In this document: one piece after another, positions 58,280 through 64,000 of the stretch
Layout of the letters: every line of letters begins with the position of its first letter
How positions within the stretch are numbered: position 1 is the stretch's first letter
Assembly: GCF_030704535.1 (NCBI RefSeq)
Contig: NC_081820.1
Coordinates: 563,001 to 627,000 of the forward strand
DNA: 64,000 nt
Source of the DNA: Vitis vinifera
Lineage: Eukaryota; Streptophyta; Magnoliopsida; Vitales; Vitaceae
Reading direction: 5' to 3'
Notes under the pieces: generated by a model
What the model was told of the DNA's origin: nothing
What the model saw: the letters and a program-made list of their open reading frames with translations, nothing else
The model's database searches: none
Position numbers and translations under genes: made by a program

Positions 58280-58986
58280 CACCCACGAAACACTCGCCTA
58301 TTAATATGATATTGCTTTTTTGTTTAAATTCATTCATGCAATATCGTGAGATAAAGGCATACTTGTTTGGTAAGTTACAAAAACCAATCCTCTAATTATG
58401 CTAGGTCAAATAATTTTCATTAAAAATAGATGAAAAAAAATAGTATGATTTAAACATGTGAATATAAACAAAACTCGTATCTATATTATATGAAAATGTC
58501 TCATCTATACATTGTGAATGGTAGTAAAACTCGTATTCATGCGGCATGTACCATCCATGTTTAATTTATTTTTAAAAATTGGTGAAAGTAATTTTTACTT
58601 ATTTTTTAAAAATTGCTTTCTATTTTCCTTTGTTTTTCCAAGTTGGAAATAAAAAACAAAGATGAAACTGTATAATAGAATTTTAAAAACAATTACCATT
58701 TTTTAACTTCTATTAGATGGTGCATACTCAAATGATTTTCCTTTTATTTTTCTAATCAACAAATTGAAATTTCATCAAGTAGGCTAACAACCTCCACATC
58801 CCAGCAACCCTTTGACCGCACACCAGATTTGTCTTGGGGTTTGACCAGTAAGAACGTCCGGGCTCCATCCCTAAATCCACATGGATTCCACGTCACGTTC
58901 CAGCATTTGAGCCTTTCGCGTAAGACAGATTAAGGGTCTGGATTGGTTTTCGACGAACCCCATGAAGCCGCTTCGCCATCCAGCCC

Positions 58987-59044
58987 ACCTACCAGTGGCC
59001 CTGTGGAATTTAAAAGACTCCAGGGCTCAAACGTTCTATATAAG
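58987..59044 (+). promoter_or_regulatory. PAL-D core promoter: AC element and TATA box
   Basis: ACCTACC at 58987-58993 and TATATAAG at 59037-59044. CCACGTCA at 58888-58895 is the same ACGT-core element seen in copy B. A 40-bp (CT)n tract at 59102-59141 lies in the 5' UTR, 65 bp before the ATG. Confidence 0.75.
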
Positions 59045-59098
59045 TAAAAGCTTCTGTGTCACCATACACCTCACTAAATTCAGAGCCCTACTCTCTAG

Positions 59099-59145
<47 letters not shown>

Positions 59146-59205
59146 TTCTTGGTTGTCGACAAAAACCAGCTTTTTGAAGTTGTTTCTTTGTGCGGATTCT
59201 AAGAC

Positions 59206-61712
59206 ATGGATGCAATGAACTGCCATGGAAGCAACAAGGTGGAGAGTTTCTGCGTGAGTGATCCGCTGAACTGGGGAATGGCTGCGGAGACGTTGAAGGG
59301 AAGCCATTTGGATGAAGTGAAGCGCATGGTGGCGGAGTACCGGAAGCCGCTGGTTCGGCTCGGTGGTGAGACTCTTACGATATCGCAGGTGGCGGCTATC
59401 GCCGGGCGGGAGGGGGATGTGAGTGTGGAGTTGTCGGAGACGGCGAGAGCGGGTGTGAATGCGAGCAGTGAGTGGGTGATGGAGAGCATGAGCAAAGGCA
59501 CCGACAGCTATGGTGTCACCACTGGGTTTGGTGCCACTTCACATAGGAGAACCAAACAAGGTGGTGCCCTTCAGAAGGAGCTCATCAGGTAAAATTACTT
59601 TACAGTGGTTTTAGAAAATACTTCATAAAAGCACTTTTGGAAAAATATTAGTAGTTTGAATCACTTTTCAAAAGTGAAAAATTACTTTTAATATTTCGCA
59701 AAGGAATACTTGATAGCCGACGTTTTAGGAGTGTTTTTTTTTTAAAATAAAAATAAAAACTTAAAAGCGCTTTTAAAACTCGGTGTTAGGATAGGTGAGT
59801 TAATGGCCACCAGTCAACTTTGACGTGTTAACTTATTCATATCTCTTAATGAATCCAGTCCTTTTTGGTTACTTTCTATTATCTAAAACAGTTGTTTTGA
59901 TTTGAAAACTTGAATTGGTTGGTGATGTGCTGGGTTGTTGATGCTTGATATTTCCTATACAGGTTCTTGAATGCTGGGATATTTGGGAACGGAACAGAGT
60001 CATGCCACACACTGCCTCACTCAGCAACAAGAGCCGCCATGCTCGTGAGGATCAACACCCTCCTCCAAGGCTACTCCGGCATCAGATTTGAGATTCTGGA
60101 AGCAATCACCAAGCTCCTCAATCACAACATCACTCCATGCTTGCCTCTGCGTGGCACCGTCACTGCCTCCGGAGACCTGGTTCCTCTCTCCTACATTTCT
60201 GGTCTTCTCACCGGCAGGCCTAATTCCAAAGCTGTTGGACCTTCCGGTGAAGTTGTCAATGCCGAAGAGGCCTTTAAAATGGCTGGGATCGAGTCGGGAT
60301 TTTTTGAGTTGCAGCCTAAGGAAGGCCTGGCTCTTGTTAATGGCACTGCAGTTGGCTCTGGCTTGGCCTCTATGGTGCTTTTTGAGACCAATGTGCTGGC
60401 AGTTTTGTCTGAAGTTTTATCGGCTATTTTTGCTGAAGTGATGCAGGGGAAGCCCGAATTCACTGACCACTTGACTCACAAATTGAAGCACCACCCTGGC
60501 CAAATCGAGGCTGCAGCCATTATGGAGCACATTCTCGACGGAAGCTCTTATGTGAAAGAAGCTAAGAAGCTACATGAGATAGATCCTCTGCAGAAGCCGA
60601 AGCAAGATCGATATGCTCTCAGGACTTCACCTCAATGGCTTGGCCCACAGATTGAAGTCATCCGAGCATCAACTAAATCCATCGAACGGGAGATCAACTC
60701 TGTGAATGATAACCCCTTGATCGATGTTTCCAGGAACAAGGCTCTACATGGTGGCAACTTCCAGGGGACCCCAATTGGAGTCTCCATGGACAACACCCGC
60801 TTGGCCATTGCAGCCATTGGGAAGCTTATGTTTGCCCAGTTCTCAGAGCTTGTCAATGACTTCTACAACAATGGATTGCCATCAAATCTCTCTGGAAGCC
60901 GAAACCCGAGTCTGGATTATGGTTTCAAGGGAGCAGAAATTGCCATGGCTTCCTACTGTTCAGAGCTCCAGTTCTTGGCCAATCCTGTTACTAACCATGT
61001 CCAAAGTGCTGAGCAACACAACCAAGATGTGAACTCCTTGGGCTTAATCTCCTCCAGGAAAACAGCTGAAGCGGTGGATATCTTGAAGCTCATGTCTACC
61101 ACATACCTAGTGGCACTCTGCCAGGCCATTGATTTGAGGCATTTGGAGGAGAATTTGAAGAGCACTGTGAAGAAGACTGTAAGCCACGTAGCTAAGAAGA
61201 CTCTAACCACGGGAGCCAATGGAGAACTCCACCCATCGAGATTCTGCGAGAAGGACTTGCTAAAAGTGGTGGATAGGGAACATGTATTCGCCTACATCGA
61301 TGACCCCTGCAGCGCCACATATCCACTGATGCAGAAGGTAAGACAAGTTCTGGTGGAACATGCTCTGAACAATGGCGAAAATGAGAAGAATGGCAGCACC
61401 TCAATCTTCCAAAAAATAGTGGCATTCGAGGAGGAGCTGAAGGCCGTTTTGCCCAAAGAGGTTGAGAGCGCAAGAGGTGGGGTGGAGAGTGGAAACCCAT
61501 CAATTCCAAACCGAATCAGGGAGTGCAGGTCATACCCATTGTATAAGTTTGTAAGGGAGGAGCTGGGAACAGGACTGCTGACAGGTGAAAAGGTGAGGTC
61601 ACCAGGGGAGGACTTTGACAAGGTGTTCACTGCAATGTGTGAGGGGAAGATCATCGACCCTCTTCTGGATTGTCTCAGTGCTTGGAACGGTGCTCCTCTC
61701 CCAATCTGCTAG
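59206..61712 (+). CDS. PAL: Phenylalanine ammonia-lyase, copy D (inverted copy)
   Basis: Exon 1 is 59206-59588 and exon 2 is 59963-61712, with a 374-bp intron. The product is 710 residues, starting [15 protein letters not shown], and is the only copy on the plus strand. Tyr loop, Phe129, MIO triad Ala-Ser-Gly (196-198) and PLPIC end are intact. Private changes include [11 protein letters not shown] for [20 protein letters not shown] for LGPHIEVIR, and HALNNGENE. Upstream, first exon and 3' UTR group with copy B. It lies head-to-head with copy C, 3.77 kb between start codons. Confidence 0.95.
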
Positions 61713-61765
61713 GGGATTTCACCCTTGCACATAATCTGCTAGGGGATTTCACCCTTGCACATACT
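61704..61765 (+). repeat. 31-bp tandem duplication spanning the PAL-D stop codon
   Basis: AATCTGCTAGGGGATTTCAC begins both copies, at about 61704 and 61735. The first contains the stop TAG (61710-61712), and the second gives a repeat of the PAL end in the 3' UTR. The other three copies have one unit. Confidence 0.9.
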
Positions 61766-62855
61766 CTTTTACCTTTCACTTCCAACTTTCTTTCATCTCT
61801 GTTTGTAAAACTTGAGATTGTCAGCACGCTTTTTATTTTGTGATACAAAAGTTGTTTATATTAATTCTTGGCTATGCGAAAGATTTGATACCAATTTGTT
61901 GGAGTAATAGGATTGTGGTCAAAATAACTACAATTTAATCTTGATACCAATTGTTGGAATGATAGGATTGTAGTACACTCTCAACAATTCGATCTTGAGA
62001 TTTTACAAATTTTAATTATACTTTTTTTTTTTATAATACACTCTCTAATAAAATGATATCTGGTATCAATGTGCTTGCATTGGTAATGAAAAATTGAATT
62101 TTTTTATAATGTAATTGATAATGGTTTGCCCATGCATTAACCTTCCCAGGAGGGGTTCCTAGATGTGTCTCTGTTAGAGTCAATCTCTTTGCTATACTCT
62201 CCAACCTATTGCTTTTGATTAAGAGGTTGTCATTATAGACTAGCTTAAGGTTCTCGATCTGTTATTTGAATGATTTTATCATGAGGTGGACTCATTCCAT
62301 AGTCTATCTTCTTTTGTAATAGTTCCTAATGTTTCCAAGATGGATGATAGAAAAGATTCGGGTTGAGCTCTCTGCATACTAGAATGGTTAGAAATGACCA
62401 TTATGGTTTTAAAAACAGTTCTACTTTTTTACTAGAATGCACTTCTAGGGACCTTTTGGTTAAAGGTTTTACCATGGGGATGATCCATGCTCATATATAG
62501 AAGTTTTTCTAGTGCAAAGTTGACCCCATACTTGAAGGCAAAATTTGACTTAATACGTATAAATATAACCTATACCCAAAGATGTAGGGGTAGTCTTAGC
62601 ACAAAGATGATTCATTTCCAAAAGAGTGAGGGGCCAATTTTGCACCAAGATAACTTTCACATACAACCATATAAGGTAGTTTAACAAAGGGATGTCTTGA
62701 ATTAGAAGGATGAATGCTAGTTTTCTTTAAAGTTCTTAGTAAAGATACCTTTAATTAGAATTTTTTTTTTGTTATTCACCTTGTCCATTTATTCTTTACT
62801 AGACTATCAGTAAGGCCTTTTTCCTTGAAATTAACTTGGCTTTAGGTTTTTGAGA
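61766..62855 (+). repeat. PAL-D downstream flank, inverted duplicate of PAL-B/C flanks
   Basis: Reverse-complement similarity to about 45850-46980 and 51830-52970, including the copia tail near 61960-62110. It is interrupted by small insertions and ends near 62855, where new repeat sequence begins. Confidence 0.8.
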
Positions 62856-62889
62856 AAATAAAGGCTATGCTTAATTAAGAAAAACACCC

Positions 62890-64000
62890 AAAAAGGAGGG
62901 GGGGGGGGGGGTGTGAATTGGGTTTTTTTTTATAAATCTTTTCAATTTCAAACACAACAAGTTCAAGCACAATATAAACAAAAGCAAAGAGATAGAGTTA
63001 GAGAATTCAAACTCGGGTTTTATAGTGGTTTGACACTTCCTTGCCTACGCCCACTCTCCTAACTTAGTGAGGATTCCACTAACTTGAAGCTTCAACCAAG
63101 TTTCCAATCTTCTCACACTTGGATTTCGGCTCCAATAGACTCTTACACAATCTCTTCAAGATTCAAACCTCTTGAAGGCTTTAACACTCAGTTTTTACAA
63201 GAATGAATCCCTCAACCTAGCTTAAGGATAGCTCAAATACAAGACAAATCAAGGATGACACACAAGAGTGCACTAAAGGATATGCAAGTAATGATTTAAT
63301 GCACTAAGAAAGAAATGAGAGCTTTTTGGTCAAGAACAGGTAGGTAGACAATTGAATGCAAGTGTTCTCTATATCATAAATGAAGTGGAGCTCTCAATTT
63401 ATAGGTCTCTAAGCTCAGGAGCCAAAAACAGCAAAAGGGAGCCTCGACCGGTCGAGTTAGGGGTCGACTGGTTCACTAGCTGTTGAAACATTTAATGCTT
63501 GGCAGGTTATTGTTGCCTCGACCGGACCTTGATTGGACCTCGACTGGGAAGAGGTCAACCTCAGCCGGGAAGAGGAAGCTACTAGATGAGAGAGAGTGTT
63601 TTTGGCACTCCTCGACCGGGCCTCGATCGAACAAGGGCAACCGATCGACCGGTTCCCCAACCGGTTGAGCCGGTTGGCCAGAGCCTTGACCGGTTCAGTC
63701 TTTTGGCCCCGAAAACCTATCTTTTTCAATTTCTTTCTTTTATAACACTTAGACAAGGTCTTTAGGTGAAATAATATGCCCATTTTAAAATGTTTTGCCC
63801 AAGGTACATTTGATAAAACTCAGGTTTGAATGAAATTGAAGTTTTAAAGAATAAACCGAGTTTTCTAAGATGCATGAAACGGTATGAAAATCCTAAGTGC
63901 ACCCATGCATTCATCTTACATTCATTTCCTATGATCAAAAGTCTTCCCAAAGTCTTGATCTTGTATCCATTTGGTCATTTGATGAATTTCCGAATTTATA
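62890..64000 (-). mobile_element. LTR-type repeat, partial, running off the window
   Basis: GGGGGGTGTGAATTGGGTTT followed by a TATAGTGGTTTGACACTTCC-like and CTTGCCTACGCCCACTCTCC-like stretch is a pattern I associate with plant LTR retrotransposon termini. On the minus strand a CCTATAAATT box (about 63396-63405) lies downstream of a region rich in CTCGACCGG phrases, consistent with U3 at the right and U5 at the left. No coding region is within view. The family is uncertain. Confidence 0.5.

Noticed and set aside
62898-62911. G-run at the start of the terminal repeat as a quadruplex signal
   Set aside because: Homopolymer runs of this length are prone to sequencing error, and a G-run is common at this place in the repeat family as I know it.
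1-64000. CRISPR arrays, operons, rRNA genes
   Set aside because: No regularly spaced short repeats or rRNA sequence. The gene structures are eukaryotic with spliceosomal introns.

Overview
The window is plant nuclear DNA from a woody dicot, most likely grapevine (Vitis) or a close relative. The evidence is AT-rich intergenic DNA, genes with GT/AG introns, many nested retroelements and DNA transposons, and four PAL genes each encoding a 710-residue protein of the kind I associate with grape. The species call rests on protein resemblance alone.

Region by region. (1) 1-6.6 kb: the last four exons of glucosidase II alpha (GH31), plus strand, with a 3.5-kb intron holding an RNase H-like retroelement scrap. 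(2) 7.1-9.1 kb: two host pseudogenes, a 5'-truncated CDC20/FZY WD40 gene and the first two exons of an insulin-degrading-enzyme-type M16 peptidase. (3) 9.6-14.8 kb: fossils, namely an L1-type LINE ORF1, a (TA)n tract, an endogenous caulimovirid reverse-transcriptase remnant, and a hAT-like inverted-repeat element carrying a copy of the plastid ribosomal protein gene PSRP6. (4) 14.85-16.4 kb: an intact intronless CYP89A P450 gene (minus). (5) 17.8-19.2 kb: a two-exon tau-class glutathione S-transferase (plus). (6) 21.7-35 kb: a broken Ty1/copia element split by an 8.6-kb insert with TG...CA ends and a perfect 5-bp target duplication. That insert is filled with minus-strand pieces of at least five unrelated host genes (ABCC transporter, PPR protein, ATXR3 SET methyltransferase, nucleolar protein 6, TMK-type LRR kinase). 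(7) 35.05-36 kb: a 5'-truncated CYP89A pseudogene. (8) 37.8-62.9 kb: a phenylalanine ammonia-lyase array with three minus-strand copies (called A, B, C here) and one inverted plus-strand copy (D), all with intact reading frames and one conserved intron. A Mutator-like element with a captured gene fragment sits 0.5 kb upstream of copy A. (9) 62.9-64 kb: the start of another LTR-type repeat running off the window.

How it fits together. The functional core is defence and secondary metabolism: PAL makes cinnamate for lignin, flavonoids and stilbenes, while P450 and GST genes are typical partners in oxidation and conjugation. The PAL promoters and first exons form two classes (A/C and B/D), but variants in exon 2 cut across those classes, which suggests gene conversion. 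The strongest novelty candidates are the gene-fragment mosaic inside the nested insert, the PSRP6-carrying hAT-like element, the PAL-A upstream Pack-MULE, and the mosaic PAL array.
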